A DNA stretch of 64,000 nt from JANXQG01 sp963824275 (GCA_963824275.1 CAWGOT010000006.1:1426001-1490000); one strand, 5' to 3'; counted from the first letter of the stretch, positions 30,262 through 39,673 are shown. Notes: generated by a model not told the origin, from the letters alone. Made by a program: numbers and translations.

Positions 30262-30852
30262 TTAGTTGTCTTTCGTCGGGTGAAGTTCCTCTTTCACTAG
30301 GTGGATATATTTAAGATCCTCTTCCGCCGGTTTTATAGGATTACTGCTGGCCCTATTGTCATCAACGTCAAGGGCAAAGTCACGGTTGTCTTTATCGGAA
30401 ATAACAATTTTATAAACTGTCTCGTATGGCGGTCGGAAGAAATAAATCTTTTTTAATTTAGCTGCGACAACTTTACGGGACATTCCGGGGGAATGCTCTG
30501 GCATTAGATCATTAGGATCGCCACCAAGAATCAATCCACCCACCCCCGCTGATCGCACGACCGTCCAGTGGCGGTAATCCATTTTTTTAAGCAAGTCATC
30601 CGGCACAGTAACCGAATTCTTTTCCGCCTCTTGTGCCTGTTTATCCTTTTGCTCTTGTGCGGCTTTTACGGCAGCGGCTTTGTCGTCAGCGATTTTTTGC
30701 GAGAAAGGGTCCGCATCCGATTTCTTACTAAGGTCGGCTCTCTCTTGCTCTCTCTGCTGCTTCAAATCCTTCACCACCTTGTCTTTCTCACTTTCGCCGC
30801 ACCCGCAAGCCAGGATTAGCACCACCAGCACCCAACCCAAGAACTGTTTCAT
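30262..30852 (-). CDS. Putative lipoprotein with charged coiled-coil region
   Basis: 196 residues from ATG 30852 (an upstream in-frame start at 30900 adds an unlikely leader). The N-terminus MKQFLGWVLVVLILACGCGE carries a lipobox, followed by a long K/E/A/Q helix (residues 20-70) and a C-terminal domain ending VKEELHPTKDN. A+T-rich like the neighbouring lipoprotein, with which it may form a transcription unit. Unknown function. Confidence 0.75.
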   Translation of the reverse strand: MKQFLGWVLVVLILACGCGESEKDKVVKDLKQQREQERADLSKKSDADPFSQKIADDKAAAVKAAQEQKDKQAQEAEKNSVTVPDDLLKKMDYRHWTVVRSAGVGGLILGGDPNDLMPEHSPGMSRKVVAAKLKKIYFFRPPYETVYKIVISDKDNRDFALDVDDNRASSNPIKPAEEDLKYIHLVKEELHPTKDN

Positions 30853-30962
30853 CACGATTTCTCCAAACCTGTTTTTATGATGGCATCTTCCAAAGGTCAA
30901 TTCTATTTTTTTCAGGTGTCCAGTCTCTCCGGCTCCGCTGGCTACACGGCCCTTGCCCCCGG

Positions 30963-31259
30963 CTACGGCTCCCCGGCCCCGGCTTCCGTAGCACGGTCAG
31001 CTTCAATCCATCGGTAGCCACGGTCGGTTACGGTCCTTTTCTTACCTTCGGGAGTGATTAAGCCGTAAACCGCAAGCTCACTTAGCTCCGATTCAACCTC
31101 CGCCGTGCGTCTAGGGTTGTCAGGGGTGGCCCCAAAAAATTGCCCCCCGGTATTGACGGTCAACCCGCCGGTAGTTGTGTCAACGAGAATTTGACCGGAT
31201 TTTTCAGCGGCCAAAAGCAAGAGCCTTGCCCCAACGGACAGGTTCGATTTGTCTGTCAT
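30963..31259 (-). CDS. Small winged-helix-like protein
   Basis: 98 residues: LSVGARLLLLAAEKSGQILV, ETSELAVYGLITPEGKKR-like segment (ELSELAVYGLITPEGKKR) and TVTDRGYRWIEADR, giving a pattern expected of a small winged helix-turn-helix. It could be a phage- or plasmid-type protein. It belongs to the same A+T-rich cluster. The assignment is structural guesswork. Confidence 0.6.
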   Translation of the reverse strand: MTDKSNLSVGARLLLLAAEKSGQILVDTTTGGLTVNTGGQFFGATPDNPRRTAEVESELSELAVYGLITPEGKKRTVTDRGYRWIEADRATEAGAGEP

Positions 31260-31302
31260 TTCGTCTTTTCCTCCAAGTTTGGCTAGTTACCCCGTATTCT
31301 GA

Positions 31303-31668
31303 CTAATTACCCTGTCCAAGCCGTTGAGCCAACACTTCGAGAATCTTAGCCCTCCGAGCCTCCGTCTGCGTCCCATCTGTAAAATTGCTTTCCGGCACCT
31401 GCGCATCCGGCCACCTTGCCAACTCGTCCAGCAACCCGTGCAGCGTCGGCACTTCCATGAAAGGAGGAACCCTGTGCCACACAGGGAAGCCAGCTACGTT
31501 GGGGAAGCCAAGCCCTTCGTCCCTCCCATTCCATCGCTCCCCGAGGTGCTCTCCCACACCGTCGTCGGGCGAGTCATATTCGCCTGCGATTACCGAGTAG
31601 ACACCGTTGTCAAACAGAATCCTGATCTGCTGCCATCTATTGGGCGTAACTTGTTCGGCTCGGGGCAT
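31303..31668 (-). CDS. Small protein of unknown function
   Basis: 121 residues with a plausible composition (IRILFDNGVYSVIAGEYDSP, LHGLLDELARWPDAQVPESN) and ATG 31668. No signal peptide or membrane segment. Spacing of 43 nt to the next minus-strand gene suggests a shared transcript. Family not recognised. Confidence 0.6.
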   Translation of the reverse strand: MPRAEQVTPNRWQQIRILFDNGVYSVIAGEYDSPDDGVGEHLGERWNGRDEGLGFPNVAGFPVWHRVPPFMEVPTLHGLLDELARWPDAQVPESNFTDGTQTEARRAKILEVLAQRLGQGN

Positions 31669-31704
31669 AAAAGTGTCGCATCACTAGTTTATTGAATTGG
31701 AGCG

Positions 31705-32343
31705 TTGCCGTCAACTTCGGCAATATCGCGATCATACCCCCCGATTATCCCCGGGGTGCCGCCTCCCGTCAAGCAGTTCGCCGGAAAATTCCGGACGCAT
31801 CCTTACGGTTTTCCCTTGCTGTGGAAGTTTCCTGGCCAGCCGACGGAGCGGTTCTCCGCGGCGGGACCACTGGACCTCCAAAAGGTCGTGCTTGCGCTTC
31901 CTGGCGGTCGGGCCGGCCGGCGGTTGCTGGAAATCCTCGTCGCCGAGGCCGAGCGGCTGGAGTTGCAACTCTGCCCGCCGCGGATGGTTACTGCCGGCAA
32001 GCTGCCGGAGTTGCTCTACCCGGGGAAGCGGCCGTTTGCCGAACCGTTGACGCAGCAACTGGCCTGCACCGAGGCATTCCGCAGAGGCGATCCGTATCTG
32101 CACGAGGCCATCGCCCTGAAACTCCCTGCCGAAAACGATCTCGCCGCCCGGGTGTCGTTGGGTGAAACGCTCGCCAGCGTCCATTGGGAGCTGGCAGGCG
32201 ACGGCCTGAACTTCGCCGACGTCGCCCAGCGCGGTTGCCGCCTGAAAGGCTTTCCCGCCAGCGAGATTGCCGGAAGGCGCTTGCCGAGATCCAGAAGCAC
32301 TACCTCGCGATACTCGACGGGCTGGGCTTATGGGATAAACGTC
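31705..32343 (+). pseudogene. N-terminal remnant of an AddB/PD-(D/E)XK helicase-exonuclease
   Basis: Residues such as VVLALPGGRAGRRLLEILVA, PPRMVTAGKLPELLYPGKRP and FAEPLTQQLA match the start of a large planctomycete AddB-like recombination nuclease. A frame change near 32280 leads into KALAEIQKHYLAILDGLGLW, the next conserved segment, after which a large palindromic element cuts the gene. The other ~700 residues are missing, so this is a true remnant. Confidence 0.7.
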
Positions 32344-32353
32344 CCCACCGACC

Positions 32354-32508
32354 CCGTGTCGGTGGAGCGATGACCGATAGGCTAAAACGGGCGAATTTCC
32401 CTACGTTCTCCATTCTTGGGGCGGCGATCCGGCCCTCCGGGCCGGATCGCCGCCCCAAGGATGGAGGACGGGTTGCAGAGCCTCGTTTTAGCCTATCAGT
32501 CATCGCTC
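32354..32508. repeat. Large palindromic element (about 155 bp)
   Basis: Outer arms GCGATGACCGATAGGCTAAA and TTTAGCCTATCAGTCATCGC are near-perfect inverted copies. The centre is a second hairpin, GGGGCGGCGATCCGGCCC / GGGCCGGATCGCCGCCCC. It lies exactly where the AddB-like gene ends, which suggests it was involved in the truncation. No gene is inside. Confidence 0.85.
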
Positions 32509-32596
32509 CACGGCCGCAGGCCCGGTGGTGGCGTTTACGGTTTGAGTGAGCAATTCCGCTCAACTGCAAGAACAAAGAAGCAAAGGCAGCAAATCC

Positions 32597-33277
32597 ATGA
32601 AATCTAACCACGTCGTACTACTGGGCGACTCGATTTTCGACAACGGCAAGTACGTTCATCAGGACGGCCGGGGCGAGAAGCCGGTCCTCGATCAACTGCG
32701 CGGCCTGCTGCCCGGCGGGTGGGACGTGACGCTTGTAGCCGTTGACGGACACCGGATCGCCGACGTGTGCCGGCAGCTAGATCGTGTGCCGGCGGACGCT
32801 TCGCATCTGGTGATCAGCGTGGGCGGAAACGACGCCCTGGGCCAGGGCAGCGTGCTGGACGGACGCGCCGGGACGGTGAGTGACGCGCTCGTGACGCTCG
32901 CGCGGACCAGGGAGAAGTTCCGCCGCGAGTACCGGCAAATGCTGGACGCAGTCTGTGCCCGCGGCAAGGCAACGGTCGTATGTACGATCTATGATCGCTG
33001 CCCCCTCGGCGCCGAGCGGGGCCTACCAGGCGAGGACAGAGTTTTGCAGGCGTCCGTGGCGGTGTTCGACGACTTGATCATTGGCGAGGCGATCCGCGCC
33101 CGAGTGCCCGTCCTCGACTTGCGGCCGATCTGCGACGATCCCGCCGATTACTCGGACAAATCCCCAATCGAGCCCTCGGCCGTGGGCGGCGCGAAGATCG
33201 CCCGCGCGATCTGGCGGATCGTCGCAGGGCATGACTTCCGTAGGAGGCAGACGGTTGTATTTGGCTCGGAGGAGTAG
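32597..33277 (+). CDS. SGNH/GDSL-type hydrolase
   Basis: 226 residues from ATG 32597. Block I is VVLLGDSIFDNGKYV with the catalytic Ser, block III is LVISVGGNDALGQG, and near the end SPIEPSAVGGAKIARAI occupies the place of the usual DxxH block. No signal peptide, so cytoplasmic. It probably hydrolyses an ester or acyl substrate; the substrate is unknown. It stands beside the palindromic element and before the Nmad3 operon. Confidence 0.85.
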   Translation: MKSNHVVLLGDSIFDNGKYVHQDGRGEKPVLDQLRGLLPGGWDVTLVAVDGHRIADVCRQLDRVPADASHLVISVGGNDALGQGSVLDGRAGTVSDALVTLARTREKFRREYRQMLDAVCARGKATVVCTIYDRCPLGAERGLPGEDRVLQASVAVFDDLIIGEAIRARVPVLDLRPICDDPADYSDKSPIEPSAVGGAKIARAIWRIVAGHDFRRRQTVVFGSEE

Positions 33278-33344
33278 TATTATGGAACAGTTGGCTGAGC
33301 GGCCTGGAAAAAGTCATTAGTCGATCCAAACGAGGAGCTGTATC

Positions 33345-33677
33345 ATGTTTGATAAGGATGACTGGCTTAACGCAATGCGAGCCATCAAGGAGCGAACCGC
33401 CGATCGGTTCGACCTGAAATCGCCGCAGATTTGCGTCTTTGGGTGGTGCATCTGCACTGAACACCTGCGGCATTTCAGGAGCGTGGTGCTGAAACGGGTG
33501 AACGGAGAAACTCCCCCTTACCAGCCCCGGGGAGCAAGGGACTGCCTGTCGAGCGATCAGAGCAAGGGCTGGAAGTATCGCCGCGATCTGGCGCCATCCG
33601 GCCTAGCGTCGTTTGTTCGCGAGGTGGGCCGAGCCGAAAAGGTAATCAAATCTCCTATCAGGAAGGAAAGAGGATGA
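33345..33677 (+). CDS. Small protein upstream of the Nmad3 gene
   Basis: 110 residues. The ATG follows GAGGAG at 7 bases, and its stop overlaps the next ATG (ATGA at 33674-33677), which argues for a real gene coupled to Nmad3. The first 45 residues (MFDKDDWLNAMRAIKERTAD) look protein-like; the rest is basic and less convincing. Function unknown. Confidence 0.45.
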   Translation: MFDKDDWLNAMRAIKERTADRFDLKSPQICVFGWCICTEHLRHFRSVVLKRVNGETPPYQPRGARDCLSSDQSKGWKYRRDLAPSGLASFVREVGRAEKVIKSPIRKERG

Positions 33678-34411
33678 AAGCGTATCTCGTCAGAATCGGT
33701 ATTGACCAAGCTTTTGGCGGCTGGAACGCACCAGTTGATCCAACAACCGGCGAATTCGTCTTCATCCCGATTCCGGATAGTGCAGACAGCTTCCACGATG
33801 GCTGTTGCCGCAGGTACAGTGAGTTTGTTCCGGCACTGCAAGCTTTTCGCGCCGCTCACGCCTTGGGACCACATGCCGACGTGAAATTCAAAGACGAGCT
33901 TTTGGCCCAGCCAGTGCATCTGGACCCTGATTTTGAGCACCTGACCTACGGCGACGATGGATCACGCCGTGGTGCAGGCATCGCAGAATTGGAAGAAGAC
34001 GATCTGTTGGCGTTCTACGGTGGCTTGAAGCCAACATCAAAATGCGGCCACCGACTTATTTATGCCCTCGTGGGGCTGTACGTGGTCCATGAAGTTGTCG
34101 GTGTGCCGAACATCCCTGCTTCACGATGGAACGAGAACGCCCACACCCGCAAAACCAAACACTGGCCTCACGACATCGTGGTGCGGGCCAAACGGGGGGT
34201 GTCGGGCAGATTGGAACGCTGCATCCCAATTGGTGAATTTCGTGACAAAGCGTACCGAGTCAGCGACGACATTCTGAAGGAATGGGGCGACCTGTCCGTA
34301 AAGGACGGCTTCATTCAACGTAGTGCGGTGCCCCCAAGCTTCCTTGAGCCGGAGCGATTCTACGAATGGTTCAAAAGGCAGCAGATACCGCTATTGGAAA
34401 GGAACAACTGA
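33674..34411 (+). CDS. Nmad3-like nucleotide-modification-associated protein
   Basis: 245 residues. The N-terminus MKAYLVRIGIDQAFGGWNAP and EFVFIPIPDSADSF, later LLAFYGGLKP, follow the pattern of Nmad3 domains, predicted by comparative genomics to act in DNA base hypermodification. It overlaps the gene before by ATGA and the gene after by one base (TGATG), so the three form a tight operon. No methyltransferase is visible in this short operon. Family assignment is by motif recall; biochemical activity is not established. Confidence 0.65.
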   Translation: MKAYLVRIGIDQAFGGWNAPVDPTTGEFVFIPIPDSADSFHDGCCRRYSEFVPALQAFRAAHALGPHADVKFKDELLAQPVHLDPDFEHLTYGDDGSRRGAGIAELEEDDLLAFYGGLKPTSKCGHRLIYALVGLYVVHEVVGVPNIPASRWNENAHTRKTKHWPHDIVVRAKRGVSGRLERCIPIGEFRDKAYRVSDDILKEWGDLSVKDGFIQRSAVPPSFLEPERFYEWFKRQQIPLLERNN

Positions 34412-35043
34412 TGGAACAGCCACCGGTCTTCATTGTTCACTTGCGTCGTCCCAAAAAGAACGACCCCGAAGAGATGCGCTCTGATCCATTCTGGGAGTTC
34501 GGCAGTTTTGGCTGCACAGGTTGTCACTCCAAGAATCTGCTGAACAATAACAGTGCTTCGAATCTCGAAGGGGCACGACTGGCCTTTGCTCAGGGTGGCA
34601 GCGAGGGTTTTCGCCTTGTTTACCTGACACCGACCGTCTCGGTCCGACCGGTAGGGAGCAAATTTTTTGAGGTTGTTTGGTCACCAGCGGATATGCCGTT
34701 CAAGTACGCCAATGCTCCCGTACTGATTGCCAATGATGGCACCAGCGATGTGCCTGCCCTCGAAAAGATGGTTCTGGGCACAAACCGCAGTACGCTAGAG
34801 GCAAAGTTCTCGTCCCGCTTCCGCGCCAGAAAGGAATCTATTCCCCCCGACATTGCCGACCAACTTGTGGAGGCGTATGAAAATGCGAGGAAGGGAGCCG
34901 CGCCTGAGCAGATAGCAAATTGCTATTCGGAGGCGTTGCCGTATCCGCCGCCGAAGATTGACCAGTCTCGTGCCGAGACGTATAAAAAGCACGGTGGCCG
35001 ATTGAGGAAAGTCGGGACCAAGGGGTCAGTCCGTGATTCTTAG
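34411..35043 (+). CDS. Companion protein of Nmad3 with CxxCH motif
   Basis: About 210 residues from ATG 34411, overlapping the Nmad3 stop. It has FGSFGCTGCHSKNLL, a likely metal-binding CxxCH near residue 30, then EGARLAFAQGGSEGFRLVYL. The last residues (GTKGSVRDS) come from a palindromic repeat that supplies the stop codon, so the natural C-terminus may have been replaced. It is probably a functional partner of Nmad3. Family not recognised with certainty. Confidence 0.65.
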   Translation: MEQPPVFIVHLRRPKKNDPEEMRSDPFWEFGSFGCTGCHSKNLLNNNSASNLEGARLAFAQGGSEGFRLVYLTPTVSVRPVGSKFFEVVWSPADMPFKYANAPVLIANDGTSDVPALEKMVLGTNRSTLEAKFSSRFRARKESIPPDIADQLVEAYENARKGAAPEQIANCYSEALPYPPPKIDQSRAETYKKHGGRLRKVGTKGSVRDS

Positions 35044-35097
35044 CGTCTCTTCAGCTACGGCTGATCCAATGCTAAAAATCACGGACTGCCCCTTGGT
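35017..35097. repeat. Palindromic element at the 3' end of the Nmad3 operon
   Basis: ACCAAGGGGTCAGTCCGTGA and TCACGGACTGCCCCTTGGT are inverted arms, with a short hairpin (AGCTACGGCT-like) in the loop. It overlaps the end of the companion gene and could act as a terminator-like hairpin. Confidence 0.75.
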
Positions 35098-35217
35098 GTC
35101 CGGCCCACAACGGCGTGTGCCAGGACGCGGGAGCACTGTCCGCAAGAGCAATTCCGCTACCATAGACACCCCACTTCGCCACCAGTGTAAGGCAACACGG
35201 AATTGAGAGAAAGTCGA

Positions 35218-35607
35218 ATGTGTGACATCAGCGATCAAGATGGTTTTAGCTTCTCGCTTCGGGGCCAACCGCAGGGGAAGAGAATCTCCGCGGAGGATGC
35301 CGAACGCTTGCTCCTGGAACGACTGAAACTCTGCGAGAGAGATTTCCTGAGTGTGCTCTCGGACCTGGCGTACTTCTACAGCGCGACAGGCCGGCAAAGA
35401 CAGGCACAGGCATACTTGGAGCGGTGCATCGCCAACACGGACGATCCCGAGAAGCGCGCTGGATGCTGCTTGGGGCTTGGACAACTGATGGAGCAGATGA
35501 ACGACTTTGAGTCTGCGATTTCCTTCTATTCACGGGCATTCGTCCTTGAGCCGGAGAGCACGCACCCGGTACCTGATCGGACGAGACAACGGGACAGGTC
35601 CGATTAA
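35218..35607 (+). pseudogene. Truncated TPR protein, copy 1
   Basis: 130 residues with two TPR-like helix pairs (LLLERLKLCERDFLSVLSDL; AQAYLERCIANTDDPEKRAG; GLGQLMEQMNDFESAISFYS). It ends abruptly after the phrase FVLEPEST, whereas related proteins continue with further repeats. A nearly identical 350-base copy lies at 36782. Confidence 0.65.
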
Positions 35608-35762
35608 GCGAAGACAAGCAGAATTAACGATTGCCCATTTTGTCAATATCGAACCCGTCCCGTATTGTCCTCCCGGATTTGGCGGCTGTCGCGTTCTTGC
35701 CCACCATTCATGGCCCGCCACCGAAGACGGACCGCCACGGATAGTGAGCGGGCTATTGCACA

Positions 35763-36185
35763 TCAAGGCGATTCTGCGGGCTCCGCGGGCGGGAAGACAC
35801 CTTCGGCAATAAGCTGCGCCCGATGTCGAACACGATGGGCCAGGTTAATGCCGAGGACGGCGATGGTCGCGCGGCCAACGGCGGTGAGACCGACGAGGAT
35901 CGGCCCTTCCCAGCGAAAGTGGCGGTCCCACTTGTGGCGGCGGGGATTGAAGAGCCAAGTGCGTTTGCGAGTCTTGGGATCGATGCCTGCAAGATTCGGG
36001 CCTTTACGGTGGTTGTCGGCGAAGCAGGCCAGCGCGAGGTTGCTGGCCGCGGTCTTGCCCGCGTGCTGTTCAGCGACGACGTGATCGATCTCGAACGGGA
36101 GTTCGTCGTAGACCTGCGGCATCCGGCAGTATTCACAGCAGCGGTGGGCGCGCTGCCAAACCAACTCGACAAGAGCGATGTTCAT
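35763..36185 (-). CDS. HNH endonuclease (short)
   Basis: 140 residues. Typical HNH pattern: CCEYCRMP, PFEIDHVVAEQHAGKT, ASNLALACFADNHRKG. Such short HNH proteins with a small upstream partner are frequent in planctomycete and cyanobacterial genomes. It lies 6 nt after a small gene on the same strand and is probably translated with it. The target is unknown. Confidence 0.9.
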   Translation of the reverse strand: MNIALVELVWQRAHRCCEYCRMPQVYDELPFEIDHVVAEQHAGKTAASNLALACFADNHRKGPNLAGIDPKTRKRTWLFNPRRHKWDRHFRWEGPILVGLTAVGRATIAVLGINLAHRVRHRAQLIAEGVFPPAEPAESP

Positions 36186-36191
36186 GGCAGG

Positions 36192-36476
36192 TCAATCGCC
36201 ACGGTGGGAACGCTTGAGTACCTGCCGAGCTTTCGATTTGAGAATGGAGAGAATCGAGCCAACGCGTTCGAAGTTGTCCATCTCCGCGTCTTCTTCGGGC
36301 GTGAGAGTCCCGCTGCGAGCCTTGGCCGACAGTTCGTGCATCCGAGTCAAGTCGGTGTTGGAGAAGGAAAGCCCGAGGATGGCACGGGCCGCGCGCGGCG
36401 ACATTTCTTCGTCTGGGTGAAGGATACGTAGCCACACTTCCGCTTCGGTCTTCGGTGCGAGCGCTGTAGTCTTCAT
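36192..36476 (-). CDS. Small conserved partner upstream of the HNH gene
   Basis: 94 residues: ILGLSFSNTDLTRMHELSAK and RSGTLTPEEDAEMDNFERVG, an arrangement often found immediately upstream of short HNH genes. No enzymatic motif. It may be an inhibitor or DNA-binding partner; this is inference. Confidence 0.75.
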   Translation of the reverse strand: MKTTALAPKTEAEVWLRILHPDEEMSPRAARAILGLSFSNTDLTRMHELSAKARSGTLTPEEDAEMDNFERVGSILSILKSKARQVLKRSHRGD

Positions 36477-36672
36477 GAGGAGTACTTTATCGCAGAATGA
36501 AGGTCATGTTCAAGAGAATGGCGCGGGCTCGTAATACTAATCCCGTCCGTCGGGTTCAGCGACTGGATTGCATGCTTCTTCCCCAAATAGGCCAACTGCT
36601 CAAGCGTTGTGGTCACTCCAGGGCAAATCGTGGATTTCACATCCGGTAATGAGTATAGTTGGGGAACAGCAG

Positions 36673-36716
36673 GGCGGCAAGGGGCAGCGCGGCAGGCCGC
36701 GCTGCCCCTTGCCGCC
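36673..36716. repeat. Perfect hairpin, 20-bp arms
   Basis: GGCGGCAAGGGGCAGCGCGG and CCGCGCTGCCCCTTGCCGCC are perfect inverted arms with a 4-base loop. No T-run follows on either side, so an ordinary terminator is unlikely. Confidence 0.8.
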
Positions 36717-36781
36717 TTCGGAAGCTCTTTGCCACAGTCGGGGGGAGTTGTTTGGGCAATCTCTTGCTGGCCGGGCGGTGG

Positions 36782-37140
36782 CATCAGCGGTCAAGATGGT
36801 TTTAGCTTCTCGCTTCGGGGCCAACCACAGGGGAAGAGAATATCCGCGGAGGATGCCGAACGCTTGCTCCTGGAACGATTGAAATGCTGCGAGAGAGATT
36901 TCCTGAGCGTGCTCTCGGATCTAGCGTGCTTCTACAGCGCGACAGGCCGGCAAAGACAGGCACAGGCATACTTGGAGCGGTGCATCGCCAACACGGACGA
37001 TCCCGAGAAGCGCGCTGGATGCTGCTTGGGGCTTGGACAATTGATGGAGCAGATGAAGGACTTTGAGTCTGCGATTTCCTTCTACTCACGGGCATTCGTC
37101 CTTGAGCCGGAGAGCACGCGCACCTGGTACCTGATCCACA
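36782..37140 (+). pseudogene. Truncated TPR protein, copy 2
   Basis: About 355 bases nearly identical to 35226-35578, with scattered substitutions (for example FLSVLSDLACF against FLSVLSDLAYF). It continues a few codons further (WYLIHNN), as full-length relatives do, before stopping against a PIN-domain fragment on the other strand. No own start is evident. Confidence 0.65.
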
Positions 37141-37149
37141 ACAACCTGC

Positions 37150-37275
37150 CAGTTCCTGCCGCGCAAAGCGTTCCAGGAGGTCCCGGCAAGCCGCGCCAAG
37201 GACGGGCTCGGGCATGAAGTGATAGACCAACACGTTTGCGTCGACGAACACCGCTATACCACAACCAAAAGTCAT
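37150..37275 (-). pseudogene. N-terminal fragment of a PIN-domain toxin
   Basis: AVFVDANVLVYHFMPEPVLG and LLERFARQELAG match the first ~40 residues of PIN (VapC-like) ribonucleases, with the first catalytic Asp. The gene is then cut by the TPR copy, leaving no other catalytic residues. Confidence 0.65.
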
Positions 37276-37453
37276 AAGAGGGGCGTGCCAATCTAGCTAT
37301 TTCATCGCGCCGTCAACGGCTGCGTTGGGTTTATAGGAAATTTCGCCCGCCCCCCTGTTTTTCAATCCATGCGAGTTCTCGGCCACGAACGTGGCCTTGC
37401 GAACCCGACCGGTCTACCGGTCTTCGCCGATCGGCCCACCGTGAGCGGACCGG

Positions 37454-39332
37454 TCACCCGTCGCAGACCTTCCAAGCCAGGCGCAGCTTGATCTGCTTGC
37501 CGCCGGCGACGATTGCGAAGGTCTTCGCCCTCTGGCCGCCCGCGACGAAATCCGGAACGACGCGGAGGCAGCACTCGACGTAGGCCAGTTCCTCGCCGCC
37601 GGGCGAGTGCGGCTGCCGGCCCGGTTCGTAACGCATGACCGCAGGATAGGCCTCCGGCGTGCGAATCGGCCAACCGTTGCGCTCGACCAGATAGAGATCG
37701 ACCGGCGCCAAGATCGCGACTTCGTCGAAAATGACGGAAAACCCCGACATCCGGTTAATATCGCTCTTACCGCGGACAGTGCCGCGGACGTCGTCCCAGC
37801 CGCGGTACAGGGCCAGCCCCATCGTCACTCCCGTGCGCCCCAGGACGATGGCGTACAAGATCCCCACGTCGAGGCCGCGGCAGCGGATCTCGATGGGGAT
37901 TTCGCCAGTCACGTGCTTCCAAGGGGCCTGCTCGAAGTATCGCGCGGCCGCATAATAAAACGATTCCATTTGCTCGCGGGTTACACCGGCGCCGTCGGCC
38001 AAGGCGCATTTCTCCGGTCCCCCGTAACCCGCCGCCAGGCTCCGGCAGAACTGCTGCAACTTCGGCAACTCGTCCGTCAACACGCAGCCGATGTCCAATT
38101 CACCCAATTTCGGCTTGAGGAAATCGTAACCGTCGGAATCCGACAACTCGATCCTGGACGGGCGCATGGGATCGTGCGGCCCCGGTCGGGCCATGGTGCG
38201 GAGAAGATGTTCCCACAAGTGCTCGGACGTGGGCTCGCCGCGAATCGACTCGTTGCAAAGGACGAATGAGGACCGTTTGTCGACGACGATCGCCGACCAC
38301 GGCCGCTCGATGCCGACGTCCTCGTTGGAAATCATCATCGGGCTATGGAACCACTCGGCTTGCCACACCGCATCGGTCTGGGGGAAGTCCCGCGGATCAA
38401 GGTCGTCGGACAGGGGCGGCAACTGCTGTTCCCGCATCATCGCGGCCATGCCGTCGAGCATCTGCGTTATCGGTTGCGGCTCGCGCCGGTAGACGCACTT
38501 GACGGACATCTCCCTCAACATCGGCGCCCAAGCCCGGCAGAACTCGGCCCGCGGCACCTCCAGCCGGGCCGGCCGATGGGGTCCGCCGTCCATGGGTTGG
38601 AGAAATGCCGCAAGCAGCCCGCGCCAGACCGCCTCCGGCGTCGCCTTTCCTTCGATGACCGTCACGTGCAGCAGGATATTCGTCGATGTCGGCAATCCCC
38701 AGGCCCCATGCCCGATCTGCGCCGGACGCCGGCTCATCGTCGTCCAGCGGGCGAAGCCCGATTTGCCATGTCACGTTCCGTTGCGGCAACTCGCGGAGTT
38801 CGCGTCGCGGGAAGGGCAACTCGGCGGGCGGGTCGCCCAACGGGACTTTCAACACCCGGCGGACCCATGAGGCGGCGCCGGGAGTGGCCCGCCAGGCGGG
38901 AAGAAACAACGCCGCCAAGCTGTGCGTCGTTTCCTGCCGGTCTCGGCCGAAACGGACCGGCCTTTCGGCATAGACCAGGCTGTCGCCAAGCAGATAAGCG
39001 GGAAAGTCGGCGTCAAGCCGGGATGCCTCCTCCAGCAGACGGCGGGCGTCGTCGCTATCTCCGCCCAGCCGAAAGGCCAGCAGCGATTGTGCGTACCGCC
39101 AAACGGCGGTCGGCTCTTCGTAATGCTGCAAGAGGCGCCGCAACTCCTCGTGCCGTTGCAAGTCGAACAAGGATGCAGCCAGCCAGTAGCGGGCAAACTG
39201 ACGGTCGCCGGCATCCAACCGCAGCACCTCGCACAAGCCCTCGACCGCCTCTTCCCTCCGGTTGAGACGCCTGAGCGAGACGGCAGTATCGAACAGGGTC
39301 TTGAGTTCCGGGTGATTTTTGCCTCGTCCCAT
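37454..39332 (-). CDS. Large protein with N-terminal TPR-like repeats, one frame break
   Basis: ATG 39332 follows AAAGGAGG at the proper spacing. The first half (LKTLFDTAVSLRRLNRREEA, YWLAASLFDLQRHEELRRLL) is TPR-like. Near 38700 reading moves to another frame: WGL then PTSTNILLHVTVIEGKATPE, continuing to a C-terminus containing RPWSAIVVDKRSSFVLCNES and VPDFVAGGQRAKTFAIVAGG. Together about 625 residues. It resembles planctomycete tetratricopeptide proteins with C-terminal DUFs of unknown function. No signal peptide. Confidence 0.75.
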
Positions 39333-39364
39333 GGGAGCCTCCTTTCCCAGTTTCTTTTCGTTCG

Positions 39365-39673
39365 TTACAGCACGCTGACGTCGAATCCCAACGCCCGGCA
39401 GCGATAAACAAAATTGTCGAGATTCGACGAGCCCTTGACCCAATACGTACTGAAGTTGGCCTCTTTGCAAAGCCGGTTGAGTTCGGTCTTGTTGGGGTGG
39501 CCGCCCCACTTGGCGCCGACGCGGCCCGAAAGCAACATGCAGGCAGTCGCCTTGTACCAACAACTGCCGTAGGGGGAACGCCATTTCTTGGGGTCGCACG
39601 TCCAGACCTTCCCGATGGGAACCGTGGCCTGCCGCTTGATGAAATCCCGAACGGTCTTGGGTAGTCGGGTCAT
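39365..39673 (-). CDS. Small protein of unknown function
   Basis: 102 residues, basic, Cys- and Trp-containing: VWTCDPKKWRSPYGSCWYKA, TELNRLCKEANFSTYWVKGS and LDNFVYRCRALGFDVSVL. The composition looks real. It lies 32 bases upstream of the TPR gene on the same strand. Family not recognised. Confidence 0.6.
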   Translation of the reverse strand: MTRLPKTVRDFIKRQATVPIGKVWTCDPKKWRSPYGSCWYKATACMLLSGRVGAKWGGHPNKTELNRLCKEANFSTYWVKGSSNLDNFVYRCRALGFDVSVL

